Counted from the stretch's first letter, positions 38,744 through 47,900 are shown. The stretch is 64,000 bases of DNA from Loktanella sp. Alg231-35 (GCF_900143545.1 NZ_FREV01000005.1:186001-250000), one strand, 5' to 3'. Program-made: numbers and translations. The notes: generated from the sequence alone by a model not told the origin.

Positions 38744-40075
38744 ATGCAGGTCACCGAGACCCTGAACGAAGGCCTTAAGCGCGGGTATGCGATCACCGTG
38801 ACCGCCGCCGAACTGGACGCCAAGGTTGAAGAAAAGCTGAAAGAAGCGCAGCCAACGGTCGAAATGAAGGGTTTCCGCAAGGGTAAGGTGCCAATGGCGC
38901 TGCTGCGCAAGCAGTTTGGCCAACGCCTGATAGGCGAAAGCATGCAGGAAGCCATCGACGGGGCGCTGACATCACATCTGGAAACATCCGGCGACCGCCC
39001 TGCGGCCCAGCCTGAAATGAAGATGACCAATGAAGATTGGAAAGAGGGCGACGACGTCAACGTCGACGTGTCCTACGAAAAGCTGCCAGAGATTGAAGAC
39101 GTCGATTTCTCTAAGATCAAGCTGGAACGGTTGGTCGTGAAGGCCGACGAGGATTCCATCAAGGAAGCCCTCGATAACCTCGCCGAGAGCCCGCAGGCGG
39201 TATCTTATGAGCCAAAGAAAACCCAAGCCAAGAAAGACGACCAGGTTGTGTTGGATTTCGTCGGCAAAGTTGACGGCGAAGCATTCGAAGGCGGTGCCGC
39301 AGAGGATTATCCGCTGGTGCTGGGTTCAAACTCCTTCATCCCTGGTTTTGAAGACGGGTTGCTGAAGGTTAAAGAAGGCGACGAAAAAGACGTCGAAGTA
39401 ACCTTCCCTGAGGATTATCAGGCTGAGAACCTTGCCGGTAAGAAGGCTGTCTTCTCTTGCACTATCAAATCCGTGAATGGCCCCAAGAAGCCGAAGCTGG
39501 ATGACGAGCTGGCCAAGAAATTTGGCGCCGAAGATCTTGATGGTCTCAAGACCCAGATCACAGAGCGTCTGGAAGCTGAATACACAGGCGCGTCCCGCGC
39601 GGTGGCCAAGCGTGCGCTTTTGGATGCGCTGGACAAGAAGGTCAAATTTGACCTGCCCGCGTCATTGGTTGAAGCCGAAGCAGGCCAGATTGCCCACCAA
39701 CTGTGGCATGAGGAAAACCCTGACGTCGAAGGCCATGATCATCCTGACGTCAAGCCGACCAAAGAGCACAACAAGCTGGCCGAGCGTCGTGTGAAACTGG
39801 GCCTGTTGCTGGCTGACATCGGTCAGAAGGCCGAAGTGCAGGTCACCGATCAGGAAATGACCCAAGCGATCATGAACCAGGCTCGCCAGTACCCCGGTCA
39901 GGAACGTCAGTTCTTTGAGTTCGTGCAGCAGAACGCGCAGTTCCGCCAGCAGTTGCAGGCGCCAATGTTCGAAGACAAAGTCGTTGACCACATCTTTGAA
40001 AGCGCCGCGATGAAGGACAAAGCAGTGTCCAAAGACGATCTGCAAAAGGCTGTTGAAAAGCTGGAAGAAGAATAA
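38744..40075 (+). CDS. tig: Trigger factor
   Basis: Ribosome-bound chaperone and peptidyl-prolyl isomerase (443 aa). N-terminal ribosome-binding domain with the signature [17 protein letters not shown], central FKBP-type domain ([20 protein letters not shown]), and a helical C-terminal chaperone domain with an acidic end (VEKLEEE). ATG 38744 has AAGGAC upstream; an in-frame GTG at 38690 lies inside the tRNA and is rejected. Possibly read through from tRNA-Leu. Confidence 0.97.
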   Translation: MQVTETLNEGLKRGYAITVTAAELDAKVEEKLKEAQPTVEMKGFRKGKVPMALLRKQFGQRLIGESMQEAIDGALTSHLETSGDRPAAQPEMKMTNEDWKEGDDVNVDVSYEKLPEIEDVDFSKIKLERLVVKADEDSIKEALDNLAESPQAVSYEPKKTQAKKDDQVVLDFVGKVDGEAFEGGAAEDYPLVLGSNSFIPGFEDGLLKVKEGDEKDVEVTFPEDYQAENLAGKKAVFSCTIKSVNGPKKPKLDDELAKKFGAEDLDGLKTQITERLEAEYTGASRAVAKRALLDALDKKVKFDLPASLVEAEAGQIAHQLWHEENPDVEGHDHPDVKPTKEHNKLAERRVKLGLLLADIGQKAEVQVTDQEMTQAIMNQARQYPGQERQFFEFVQQNAQFRQQLQAPMFEDKVVDHIFESAAMKDKAVSKDDLQKAVEKLEEE

Positions 40076-40097
40076 AGCATCGTCAAATCACGATGTG

Positions 40098-40125
40098 AAA
40101 GGGCACCCGTTTGGGTGCCCTTTTT
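40098..40125 (+). terminator. Terminator after tig
   Basis: AAAGGGCACCC, loop GTTT, GGGTGCCC and TTTTT: a perfect 8-bp GC stem extended by A-T pairs, 22 bases after the tig stop. Confidence 0.9.
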
Positions 40126-40209
40126 CGTTTAGGGTGCTGACGTGGGGCATCGCAATGCATCATTCACCCATGGGGTTGATTGATCGGAGAGAAGTTGTTA
40201 TTCACCCAT

Positions 40210-40557
40210 ATGGTTGAACGAATCGAAACAGATCAATTGAGTGACATTCTCAAAGCGGCGAGTGACCCAACCCGCCGCAAGATTTTGACGTATCTTGCCC
40301 AGAATGGCCCGATGCGTGTCACTGATATTCATGCGCAGTTTGACATGAGCCTGAACTCTATCTCCAAGCACATCAAAATGCTGGAGCGGGCAGGGCTGGT
40401 GGCACGGCGTACTGAATGGCGCGAGCATCTGATTGAGGTCCAAATGGGCCCGCTGCGCGAAATTGATCGTTGGTTTGCTGACCTGCGCTCGATCTGGGAT
40501 CTCAGATTGGAAGCGCTGGATGATTTGATCTCAGAGGGAGACACAGACAATGACTGA
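40210..40557 (+). CDS. ArsR-family transcriptional regulator
   Basis: 115-aa winged-helix repressor: DILKAASDPTRRKILTYLAQ, then MRVTDIHAQFDMSLNSISKH and IKMLERAGLVARRTEWREHL, the ArsR fold, without obvious metal-binding Cys motifs. It overlaps the SRPBCC gene by 8 bp, and ArsR/SRPBCC pairs of this kind are common, suggesting it controls that gene. The start could also be TTG 40195, which has GGAGAG six bases before it, adding five residues. Confidence 0.88.
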   Translation: MVERIETDQLSDILKAASDPTRRKILTYLAQNGPMRVTDIHAQFDMSLNSISKHIKMLERAGLVARRTEWREHLIEVQMGPLREIDRWFADLRSIWDLRLEALDDLISEGDTDND

Positions 40558-40987
40558 CCTGACGCTGACCGTAGAACGCACCATCAAAGCCGCGCCCGAA
40601 AAGGTGTTTGACGCCTGGTTGCGCCCCGAAATGTTGCAGCAATTCATGTTGCCGGGCGAGGGCATGACCGTTCCCAAAGCCTCGAACGATCCGCGCGAGG
40701 GTGGACGGTTTGAGCTGGTCATGCAGGCGGGCGATCAAGAGATCCCCCATGCTGGCACCTATCACAAGATCGACCCGCACAACTGCATTGTGTTTGGCTG
40801 GGAAAGCCCGTTTTCGACCGATGGCAGCACCGTCACGCTGGACTTTAAACCAGTGTCTGGCGGCACCCATTTGACCTTAACCCATGTGCGTTTTCCCGAC
40901 GTGGAATCGCGTGACAATCACGCAGGTGGGTGGGGCAATATTCTGGCCGCACTTGATGCACGTCTTGCCGCCTCGGAGGCCGCATAA
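40550..40987 (+). CDS. SRPBCC (AHSA1-like) domain protein
   Basis: 145-aa START/AHSA1-type protein with a hydrophobic ligand cavity predicted from the fold: LTVERTIKAAPEKVFDAWLR, PGEGMTVPKASNDPREGGRF, YHKIDPHNCIVFGWESPF and GWGNILAALDARLA. Function unknown; its close pairing with an ArsR regulator in the same operon is frequent in proteobacteria. It is followed after 1 base by a DUF1761 membrane protein, so the three probably form one unit. Confidence 0.85.
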   Translation: MTDLTLTVERTIKAAPEKVFDAWLRPEMLQQFMLPGEGMTVPKASNDPREGGRFELVMQAGDQEIPHAGTYHKIDPHNCIVFGWESPFSTDGSTVTLDFKPVSGGTHLTLTHVRFPDVESRDNHAGGWGNILAALDARLAASEAA

Positions 40988-40988
40988 G

Positions 40989-41366
40989 ATGGATATGGCA
41001 TTGATGAATTGGGCGGCTGTGACCCTTGGAACAGTTGGCGCCTTTGCCTTGGGAATGCTGTGGTTTAGCCCTGCCATGTTTGGCAAAGGCTGGGCTGCTG
41101 GATCGCATGATTTGCAGCCGCCTCAGACTCCCCCGTGGTTAGCGATGATTGTGCAATTCATTGGCCTTGCATTGCTTGCCGTCGTCGTCGGCATGACCGA
41201 GACAGTCGGGGCAATAGGTGTGGCAATTGCGGCAATCTTGGCAGTGGCGTTGATCGTTGCGGGTATGGATCTGTTCAGTCAGAAAACTGGCCGCGCGGTG
41301 TTGATAGACGCCGGCTATGTGGTAGTCAGTGGGATCGTTATGATCCTCGCCCAAGGCGTGCTGTAA
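40989..41366 (+). CDS. DUF1761-like membrane protein
   Basis: 125-aa protein with four hydrophobic segments: MNWAAVTLGTVGAFALGMLW then FSPAMFGKGW, the DUF1761 hallmark of a Trp-Phe-Ser-Pro after the first helix, then three further helices. No known function. It begins 1 base after the SRPBCC stop and probably belongs to the ArsR-SRPBCC unit. An open frame extends upstream to 40884, but that part overlaps the SRPBCC gene. Confidence 0.75.
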   Translation: MDMALMNWAAVTLGTVGAFALGMLWFSPAMFGKGWAAGSHDLQPPQTPPWLAMIVQFIGLALLAVVVGMTETVGAIGVAIAAILAVALIVAGMDLFSQKTGRAVLIDAGYVVVSGIVMILAQGVL

Positions 41367-41516
41367 TCACCGATCCGGCGCGGCGCCGTCGTGCGACAAC
41401 TGTGGGTCATTGCGGCAGCGCAATATCCACAGTTTTGGCATGATCTTGCCCTAAATGAAGCGTGGTTTGGTAGTTCTTTCGCATCAGGGTTGGGCATTTA
41501 TGTGAAGGAATATTTG

Positions 41517-41996
41517 ATGTTACGGTCGATTTTGATGGCGATTTGTATCGCAGTTGGCTTTTCGACGGCGGCCATCGCGTGCCCCGATTTCAATGCGGCA
41601 CCTCAGGAATCTTATCAGGCATCGGGCAAGCAGCTATATTCGCTGCGCACCTTTGATGTTGTGGCGGGTGGCGACAATTATGTCTGGGATTGCCCGAATG
41701 TGCAGCCCGGCACAGACACCGGAGCGGGTTACTTTCCAACTTCGCCAGACTTCTCGTTCCAATTGTCCGACATGAGCCGCTATCAGCTTGTTGTCAGCGT
41801 TGTCAGCGAATGTGATGCAGCCTTGCTGATCAATACGGCCTCTGCCAACTGGTATTATGATGATGATGATCGTGGGAATTATGATCCGCGCATCACGCTG
41901 ACCCGCCCGGCCAATGGCCGCATTGATATCTGGATCGGCACTTATGATGGCGAATATTGCAATGCGCTGCTGGAGATGGAGACATTTGACCGCTAG
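41517..41996 (+). CDS. Secreted protein of unknown function
   Basis: 159 aa. Signal peptide MLRSILMAICIAVGFSTAAIAC, then a beta-rich, cysteine-containing domain (SLRTFDVVAGGDNYVWDCPN, FQLSDMSRYQLVVSVVSECD, YYDDDDRGNYDPRITLTRPA, GRIDIWIGTYDG). The end resembles bacterial pre-peptidase C-terminal-like sandwich domains (acidic strand, then GxxDIWIGTY), but I do not assign it. AAGGAA precedes the ATG at 41517. Confidence 0.65.
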   Translation: MLRSILMAICIAVGFSTAAIACPDFNAAPQESYQASGKQLYSLRTFDVVAGGDNYVWDCPNVQPGTDTGAGYFPTSPDFSFQLSDMSRYQLVVSVVSECDAALLINTASANWYYDDDDRGNYDPRITLTRPANGRIDIWIGTYDGEYCNALLEMETFDR

Positions 41997-42011
41997 CATC
42001 GGGTTGCCCGG

Positions 42012-42647
42012 TTATTCATCATAAAGGCGGTTTGAGTCGTTATGTCTAAGCCGGGTATCGATCTGTTCAAAGCTCAGCCCTGACTGTGTCTGGGCGTGCA
42101 GCGCTTGTGCATAAGTAGGCAGGCCGTCGATAGGGGCGGCCTCCTGTGGTTGCCAAAGCTTGGAGCGGATGATCGCCTTGCCGCAATGGTAAAAGGCTTC
42201 TTCCACGCCAACCAGAATGGCAAAGGTCGGCACCCGACCTTTGATCGCCATGCTTTCCAGCAAAGGCGCGTCGCGCACGATCTGCGCGCTGCCATTGACC
42301 CGCACCACTTCGTTTCGGTTGGGCACAAGAAAGACAATCCCGATCCGGCCCGTCTGCAGGATGTTCTGAAAGCTGTCAAAACGGTGATTGCCGGGGCGGT
42401 CGGGGATGGCGAGCGTATTTTCATCTACCACTTTGACAAAGCCAGCAGGGTCACCCTTGGGCGAGGCATCCAGTTTGCCCGTGGCATCCACCGTTGAGAT
42501 CATGATGAATGGGCTTCGTTCGATCCAAACCCGGCAATGCGCATCAATATGATCAAGCACCTTAAGCTGCTGAGCGCTGTGGATACCGTCAACGGCATCG
42601 CGAATCTCAGCCTCTGAGGTGATGATATCGGTTGGTTGGTAAGTCAT
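42012..42647 (-). CDS. Pyridoxamine 5'-phosphate oxidase family (MSMEG_1061-type) flavoprotein
   Basis: 211-aa split-barrel FMN-binding protein: CRVWIERSPFIMISTVDATG, DASPKGDPAGFVKVVDE, ALIPDRPGNHRFDSFQNIL-like core and GIVFLVPNRNEVVRVNGSAQ. These blocks characterise the MSMEG_1061 PPOX subfamily. Substrate unknown. It stands alone, convergent with the secreted protein and co-directional with the ribosomal operon downstream of its start. Confidence 0.85.
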   Translation of the reverse strand: MTYQPTDIITSEAEIRDAVDGIHSAQQLKVLDHIDAHCRVWIERSPFIMISTVDATGKLDASPKGDPAGFVKVVDENTLAIPDRPGNHRFDSFQNILQTGRIGIVFLVPNRNEVVRVNGSAQIVRDAPLLESMAIKGRVPTFAILVGVEEAFYHCGKAIIRSKLWQPQEAAPIDGLPTYAQALHAQTQSGLSFEQIDTRLRHNDSNRLYDE

Positions 42648-42715
42648 CGTAGGGTCCCGGATAAGGTGCGCTCATTCCGACCCTAGTGCGACACATGACT
42701 GTTCCCCAACAAGAA

Positions 42716-42742
42716 AGGCCGCCCCAAATCTTGGGACGGCCT
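42716..42742 (-). terminator. Terminator of the rpsF-rpsR-rplI operon
   Basis: On the minus strand AGGCCGTCCC-AAGATTT-GGGGCGGCCT (10-bp stem with one U-G pair) followed by TTTCTTGTT, 28 bases after the rplI stop. Confidence 0.85.
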
Positions 42743-42770
42743 GAATTTTTTGCGAAAGAAGGAAGAAAGA

Positions 42771-43403
42771 TTACGCGTCTTTGTCTTCTTCAGCGGCGTC
42801 TTCAACTTCGACACCAGCTGTTTCAGCCAGTTCTTCGTCGTCAGATGCGGCAGCGCCGATATCGTCGAACAGCTCCTGAATTTCAAACTCAGCAGCGGCT
42901 TCTTCTTCTGCGGCCAACTCGGCGATGGATTTTCCGGCTTCTTGCAGTTCAGCCTCTTCCACGGAACGTGCGACGTTCAGTGTGATGGTGGCTTCGACTT
43001 CAGGGTGCAGTTTGACGGATACGTCGTGCAGGCCCAGTTCTTTGATCGCGCCAAGCAGGACAACCTGCTTTTTATCGACAGTAAAGCCAGCGTCGGTTGC
43101 AGCTTCAGCCGCGTCACGTGTTGTGACAGAGCCGTAGAGCGACCCTGCGTCGGACGCAGAGCGGATCACGATGAACTTTTGACCGTCAAGTTTAGCAGCC
43201 AATGCATCGGCTTCTGTCTTGGTCTCAAGGTTGCGTGCTTCCATCTGCGCTTTTTCAGCTTCGAAACGTGCCAAGTTGGCGGCATTCACGCGTAGCGCTT
43301 TGCCCTGTGGCAGCAGGAAGTTACGTGCGTAGCCTTCCTTGACGGAAACAACTTCGCCCATCTGGCCCAGCTTCGCGACGCGCTCAAGTAGGATGATATC
43401 CAT
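42771..43403 (-). CDS. rplI: 50S ribosomal protein L9
   Basis: Opens [20 protein letters not shown] then [16 protein letters not shown], the L9 signature, with the long connecting helix and a C-terminal rRNA-binding domain ([14 protein letters not shown]). At 210 aa it is longer than E. coli L9 (149) because of an acidic Glu/Ala/Asp tail of about 55 residues, which is usual in Rhodobacteraceae. Last gene of the S6-S18-L9 operon. Confidence 0.97.
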   Translation of the reverse strand: MDIILLERVAKLGQMGEVVSVKEGYARNFLLPQGKALRVNAANLARFEAEKAQMEARNLETKTEADALAAKLDGQKFIVIRSASDAGSLYGSVTTRDAAEAATDAGFTVDKKQVVLLGAIKELGLHDVSVKLHPEVEATITLNVARSVEEAELQEAGKSIAELAAEEEAAAEFEIQELFDDIGAAASDDEELAETAGVEVEDAAEEDKDA

Positions 43404-43415
43404 GGGATGTTTTCC

Positions 43416-43643
43416 TTATTTTACGGCGTATGGCAGCAGGGCAAGGAAACGGGCACGCTTGATCGCACGGGCGAGAGCACGCTGGTTTTTTGCACCAACA
43501 GCGGTGATACGGGCGGGAACGATTTTGCCGCGCTCAGAGATGTAGCGCTGCAAAAGGCGGGTGTCTTTGTAGTCGATCTTGGGGGCGTTATCACCCTCAA
43601 ACGGATCGGACTTACGACGGCGGAAAAATGGTTTAGTAGCCAT
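43416..43643 (-). CDS. rpsR: 30S ribosomal protein S18
   Basis: 75-aa protein: [20 protein letters not shown], then [20 protein letters not shown] and the conserved [20 protein letters not shown]. It binds with S6 on the 30S platform. Between rpsF (27-base gap) and rplI (12-base gap) in one operon. Confidence 0.97.
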   Translation of the reverse strand: MATKPFFRRRKSDPFEGDNAPKIDYKDTRLLQRYISERGKIVPARITAVGAKNQRALARAIKRARFLALLPYAVK

Positions 43644-43670
43644 GATTGATGTCCTTTCTCAGATCAACGA

Positions 43671-44024
43671 TTAGCGGCGCTCGCGGCGATCGCCACGTTC
43701 TTCGCGTTTTTGCATCTGCACGGAAGGGCCTTCTTGATGTGCATCGACCTTGATGGTCAGCACGCGCATCACGTCTTCGTGCAAGCGCATCAGGCGTTCC
43801 ATTTCCTGCACAGCAGGGGCCGGGGCGTCTGTGCGCAAAAAGGCATAGTGCCCTTTGCGGTTCTTGTTGATCTTATAGGCCATCGTCTTGACGCCCCAGT
43901 ATTCGTTCTCCAGCAGCTTGCCGCCGTTGTCGGCAAGAACGGTTCCGAAATGTTCGATGAGGCTTTCAGCTTGCGTGTTGGACAAGTCCTGACGCGCAAT
44001 CATGACATGCTCGTATAGCGGCAT
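43671..44024 (-). CDS. rpsF: 30S ribosomal protein S6
   Basis: 117 aa: MPLYEHVMIARQDLSNTQAE, then WGVKTMAYKINKNRKGHYAF and a basic C-terminal tail (REERGDRRERR). Full-length bacterial S6. First gene of the operon, preceded by a promoter at 44137-44164 and a leader hairpin that could bind the S6:S18 complex. Confidence 0.97.
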   Translation of the reverse strand: MPLYEHVMIARQDLSNTQAESLIEHFGTVLADNGGKLLENEYWGVKTMAYKINKNRKGHYAFLRTDAPAPAVQEMERLMRLHEDVMRVLTIKVDAHQEGPSVQMQKREERGDRRERR

Positions 44025-44058
44025 GCTTACTCCAGTTCATATATCGGCGCATTTCAAA

Positions 44059-44091
44059 GGATGGGCGGTTTACCTTGCATGCGTCCCATCC
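44059..44091 (-). promoter_or_regulatory. Leader hairpin of the rpsF operon, candidate S6:S18 autoregulatory element
   Basis: On the mRNA strand GGATGGG pairs with CCCATCC around a 19-base loop ending in AAACCG, 35 bases before the rpsF start. S6:S18 leader motifs contain a conserved CCG next to a stem, which is present here. Assignment by similarity of layout only. Confidence 0.4.
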
Positions 44092-44136
44092 ACGAGAGGC
44101 TGCGCAGTTCATCAGTCTTGCAGCAAGGAATGCGGC

Positions 44137-44164
44137 CTTATACAGCGGCAAAGGCGCGATGCAA
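44137..44164 (-). promoter_or_regulatory. Promoter of the rpsF-rpsR-rplI operon
   Basis: On the minus strand TTGCAT, 16 bases, TATAAG, then GCCGC: a good sigma-70-type -35/-10 pair with the GTATAAGG context common in alphaproteobacterial ribosomal promoters. Predicted leader about 105 bases. Confidence 0.6.
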
Positions 44165-44294
44165 GCCCTCAACCCCCTATAATCAGCAGCGTTTTGGCAA
44201 CAATCGCAGATTTCTTAGCGCTGCCTTGACCTTGCCCATTTGTTGCCCCGTTCGAATGGCAGTTAACTGGCACGAAAAGGCAAGGAGTGGGCAA

Positions 44295-44867
44295 ATGACT
44301 GATGCAACAGCAGAACTCGGGACGCAAATGGCAAAGCCATCGACGTTCGAGGTTGAAAACGTTTTTTGGGGTTACAAGATCCGGACTGGGCGTGGCCCGT
44401 CGTTTGGCGTGGCCTTCGGGCAGGCGGCATCGTTTTTCTTTGGCGTTTGTCTGCTGACCGCCTCTATCGGCATTCTCGCTTTGCCGACATTGTTTTTTGA
44501 TGGCCCCCTTGGTGTGATGCGGATCGGTTCTGCCACGCTGTTTGGTGCAGCCTCGGCCTATCTGTTGTGGTTTGCCAGCCGTGGCTCCCGCCCCGAGGTG
44601 CATGTTGACACCAGCCTTGGCGAAATCCGCGAGGTGATCTGCAATCGTGCCGGTCGTCCGACAACGGTTGGGTCATATGGTTTTGACACAATCGGCGGTG
44701 TTCTTGTCGAAGAAGATATGGCTACTGGCCTGTCGCGGTTGGTCATGCAGTCGCATAATTCTTCACACAACGTCATCGTTGCCGAGGGGACCGATGCGCA
44801 GCTGATGTCCCTGCGTGACCAATTGGCCCACGATCTGCTGGGTCAGACCGGCGCGCAAGCGGCATAA
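44295..44867 (+). CDS. Membrane protein of unknown function
   Basis: 190 aa with two adjacent helices (residues about 42-65 and 75-95) followed by a soluble C-terminal domain (RPEVHVDTSLGEIREVICNR, SYGFDTIGGVLVEEDM, HNVIVAEGTDAQLMSLRDQL). The soluble part has the look of a PH-like or two-layer domain but I do not recognise the family. AAGGAG lies 8 bases before the ATG at 44295; the open frame to 44061 is not used. Divergent from rpsF. Confidence 0.7.
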   Translation: MTDATAELGTQMAKPSTFEVENVFWGYKIRTGRGPSFGVAFGQAASFFFGVCLLTASIGILALPTLFFDGPLGVMRIGSATLFGAASAYLLWFASRGSRPEVHVDTSLGEIREVICNRAGRPTTVGSYGFDTIGGVLVEEDMATGLSRLVMQSHNSSHNVIVAEGTDAQLMSLRDQLAHDLLGQTGAQAA

Positions 44868-44987
44868 CATTGGCGGTTTACCGCCCCCTGTGAACGCGAA
44901 CACGATCTGTTCATTTTTGAGGAGTTGCCGTCGCGCGACGCACAATCTTATCTTGGCATATAACTTCACCTATGCTGGGAGCCTTCG

Positions 44988-45566
44988 ATGAAACAGCTTA
45001 TTGCCACTGCGGCCCTCGTGGCCGCCACGATTACAACACCCGTTTTTGCCGCCTCCGAGGACTATGTCCTTGATGCGAGCCACAGCCAAATTGTATTTAG
45101 TTACAATCACTTAGGGTATTCCACAAACTTTGGCATGTTTTCTGGTTTTGAGGGCACAATCGCCTTTGATCAAGAGAACCCTGGGGCCTCTTCGGTCAAT
45201 GTCTCGTTCCCTGTGCGCAGCATGTTGACAGGTTGGGAAGGCCGCTTTGAGCACTTCATGAGCGAAGACTTCTTTGGCGCAGGTGAAGACGAAATGGTCA
45301 CTTTCGCATCGACATCCATCGAAGTCACCGGCGACGCAACCGCCCTGATCACCGGTGATCTGACCCTCAATGGTGTCACGAAGTCGGTTGTTCTGGATGC
45401 CACGCTTAATCAGGTTGGAGAGCATCCAATGGCGAACAAACCCTGGGCGGGCTTTGACGCCACAACGACGCTGATCCGGTCTGAATTCAACGTCGGCAAC
45501 TTCGCTCCCTTTGTGAGCGATGAGGTTGAACTGATGATCTCGATTGAAGCGATGAAGGCTGAGTAA
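44988..45566 (+). CDS. YceI-family periplasmic protein
   Basis: 192-aa lipocalin-like protein that binds isoprenoid-type lipids in characterised relatives. Signal peptide MKQLIATAALVAATITTPVF; core YVLDASHSQIVFSYNHLGYS, then FEGTIAFDQENPGASSVNVS, VTGDLTLNGVTKSVVLD and GFDATTTLIRSEFNVG. A second YceI domain is fused to a cytochrome b561 in the convergent gene, suggesting a related role in membrane redox or quinone handling. Shared terminator follows. Confidence 0.93.
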   Translation: MKQLIATAALVAATITTPVFAASEDYVLDASHSQIVFSYNHLGYSTNFGMFSGFEGTIAFDQENPGASSVNVSFPVRSMLTGWEGRFEHFMSEDFFGAGEDEMVTFASTSIEVTGDATALITGDLTLNGVTKSVVLDATLNQVGEHPMANKPWAGFDATTTLIRSEFNVGNFAPFVSDEVELMISIEAMKAE

Positions 45567-45586
45567 GCCCATCGGTTGACCGTATG

Positions 45587-45622
45587 AAAGGCCGCGCCTG
45601 CGATCAGGCGCGGCCTTTTTTT
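45587..45622. terminator. Bidirectional terminator between the two YceI genes
   Basis: AAAGGCCGCGCCTG, loop CGAT, CAGGCGCGGCC and TTTTTTT: an 11-bp GC-rich stem flanked by A and T runs, between convergent genes. Confidence 0.9.
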
Positions 45623-45628
45623 GCGTTT

Positions 45629-46807
45629 CTACCGCGTTGCTGTCAGGGCGACCGCTACATCAACCGCAAACGCGAGGTTGCTTTCGTCGTTCATGGTTTG
45701 GCCAATCTGGAAGCTGCGCCTATCCAATGTTACGCGTCCGGCCATCTGCGCTGTGTCGCCGTCAATCGCCAAGGTGAAGGGCAGGACCATTGGCACCGTG
45801 TTGCCTTTGATAGTCAGCGTGCCGTCCGCCATATATGCGTCGCCATTGGCGCGAAGTTTGGCTGTGAACACCGCCGTCGGGAAGCCTTCGGCGTTGAAGA
45901 AATCCGCACCCATCGCCTGACTTGTCACTGATCCAAGCTGTAATGATCCGACAGAGATCGTTGTGGTCACATCGCCAAGAACGCCGGTGGCGTTTTCGTC
46001 AAATGTGATGGCAGACGTCCATTCATCAAATGCGCCGTTCACAGCACTGCCGAACTGCGTAATCGAAATAGCGATCTCGCCTTCTGTCACAACCCATTCT
46101 GAGGTGACCGCGGCAAGGCTAGCCTGCGTGACCTCTTCCTTGGCGCCATAAAGGCCTGCTGCTGCTCCACCGCCGGTGGCCAGAAGATAGATGATTGCCG
46201 CCGCTATCGGTGCAGCAGAGCCTGATTGATGTGGCTCCGCTGCGGCGGCTTCGGACGCCCCGAACCACATGCGCCGCAGCGTTGTGTCCTTGTCGATGAT
46301 CTGATGTTTGAGCGCCCCGGCGATATGCAAGAGGATCGATCCGATCATGATCTTGCTCCATAGCCAATGCAGACCGCCAAAGAAATTTGCGACAGCTTCG
46401 CTTTTGGGGATCAGCGGTAATTCCTGCCCAAGGGGCAACAGAATAGGCGCAAAACCGCTTGTTGCGGCATGGTGAATCCAGCCTGACAGCGGAACTGCAA
46501 CCAGCGAGATGTAAAGCAGCCAATGCACCAATTCGGCCAACCAGGTCTCTGCCTTGCGATCAGGATGAAGTGGCGCTGGTTTGGTCTGGGTCAATGTCCA
46601 GAGGATTCGTGCCAGCGCTACCAGAAAGATGATAACGCCGATTGTCTTGTGGACCGAAAAGAGCTGCGCTTTGAATGCAAGTTGTTCATTGGTGTCATAG
46701 GGCAGGCGATTGGCGATCGCCCCCAAGGGGATCACGGTCAAGATCAGCAAGGCCGTCAACCAATGAAAGGTCTTGGTGACAGTCCCATAAGTCGTGGCAG
46801 ATTGCAT
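45629..46807 (-). CDS. Cytochrome b561 fused to a YceI domain
   Basis: 392 aa. Residues 1-185 are a four-helix di-haem b561 domain: YGTVTKTFHWLTALLILTVI, SVHKTIGVIIFLVALARILW, ELVHWLLYISLVAVPLSGWI and IGSILLHIAGALKHQIIDKD supply the haem histidines. A linker helix (about 200-220) leads to a YceI domain (about 228-392: EWVVTEGEIAISITQFGSAV, MADGTLTIKGNTVPMVLPF). In other bacteria b561 and YceI are adjacent genes; here they are one protein, pointing to electron transfer between the haem domain and a quinone-like ligand. Confidence 0.92.
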   Translation of the reverse strand: MQSATTYGTVTKTFHWLTALLILTVIPLGAIANRLPYDTNEQLAFKAQLFSVHKTIGVIIFLVALARILWTLTQTKPAPLHPDRKAETWLAELVHWLLYISLVAVPLSGWIHHAATSGFAPILLPLGQELPLIPKSEAVANFFGGLHWLWSKIMIGSILLHIAGALKHQIIDKDTTLRRMWFGASEAAAAEPHQSGSAAPIAAAIIYLLATGGGAAAGLYGAKEEVTQASLAAVTSEWVVTEGEIAISITQFGSAVNGAFDEWTSAITFDENATGVLGDVTTTISVGSLQLGSVTSQAMGADFFNAEGFPTAVFTAKLRANGDAYMADGTLTIKGNTVPMVLPFTLAIDGDTAQMAGRVTLDRRSFQIGQTMNDESNLAFAVDVAVALTATR

Positions 46808-46961
46808 GGGGCAGTGTATCCTTTTGCGTCGATTTCCCAGAACCCTAACACAGGATGGGCGATGGCAAAGACACAGTCTTTGTGCGCTGATGCGTTTGCT
46901 TGTGCGCGCGGGCCGGGCAGGCTAAGTCCCTAGACAACAAGACAGAACGAAGGGGGCATTC

Positions 46962-47900
46962 ATGCGCGCATTTGTATTTCCGGGCCAGGGGGCACAGACC
47001 ATTGGCATGGGCAAGGCTTTGGCGGACGCTTATCCCGCCGCAAAGGCCGTGTTTGATGAAGTGGACGCGGCTTTGGGGGAAAACTTGTCCGGCCTAATCT
47101 GGGGCGGCGAGATTGAAGAGTTGACGCTGACGGCAAATGCGCAACCTGCGCTGATGGCCACGTCACTTGCGGCCATCAAAGCGCTCGAGACCGAAGGCGT
47201 GAGCGTTGACGCGGCCAGCTTTGTCGCTGGGCATTCACTGGGTGAATATTCGGCCTTGGCGGCCTCGGGTGCGCTAAGTATTGCGGATACCGCCCGCCTG
47301 TTGCGCGCACGTGGCACGGCGATGCAGGACGCGGTGCCGGTTGGTGTGGGCGCGATGGCTGCTGTTCTGGGGCTTGATCTGGCCGCGGTTCAGGCCGTAG
47401 CAGAAGAAGCCGCCCAAGGTGATGTGTGTCAGGCCGCCAATGATAATGACCCGGCTCAGGTGGTTGTGTCGGGGCATAAAGCCGCTGTGGAACGCGCGGT
47501 TGAGATCGCCAAGGCAAAGGGCGCAAAACGAGCGCTTTTGTTGCCCGTGAGCGCACCATTCCATTGCAGCCTGATGGCACCCGCTGCCGCCGCGATGGCC
47601 GGCGCATTGGCTGAGGTCGAGATTAAGACACCCATCGTTCCCATTGTGCCCAATGTTGTGGCGGAGGCCGTCAGCGACCCGGCAACGATCCGGGCCTTGC
47701 TGGTGGATCAGATCACCGGCTCTGTGCGCTGGCGCGAGAGCGTGATGTATATGGGCGGGCAGGGCGTGACCTCTGTTTACGAGATCGGGGCCGGGAAGGC
47801 CCTGTCAGGCATGGTCAAACGGATTGATCGCGGCATTTCAGCCGCCGCAGTGGCGACACCTGATGATGTTGCGGCAGCCGCCGAAGCGCTAAATTCATAA
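46962..47900 (+). CDS. fabD: Malonyl-CoA:ACP transacylase
   Basis: Loads malonyl groups on ACP for fatty acid synthesis (312 aa). MRAFVFPGQGAQTIGMGKAL, the nucleophile motif GHSLGEYSAL with Ser92, and PVSAPFHCSLM with the catalytic His are present. First of fabD-fabG-acpP; fabG starts 19 bases after it. Confidence 0.97.
   Translation: MRAFVFPGQGAQTIGMGKALADAYPAAKAVFDEVDAALGENLSGLIWGGEIEELTLTANAQPALMATSLAAIKALETEGVSVDAASFVAGHSLGEYSALAASGALSIADTARLLRARGTAMQDAVPVGVGAMAAVLGLDLAAVQAVAEEAAQGDVCQAANDNDPAQVVVSGHKAAVERAVEIAKAKGAKRALLLPVSAPFHCSLMAPAAAAMAGALAEVEIKTPIVPIVPNVVAEAVSDPATIRALLVDQITGSVRWRESVMYMGGQGVTSVYEIGAGKALSGMVKRIDRGISAAAVATPDDVAAAAEALNS

Noticed and set aside
41832..41880. Asp/Tyr-rich repeat in the secreted protein as a calcium repeat array
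   Set aside because: Only one acidic run (DDDD), with no periodic nonapeptide pattern.
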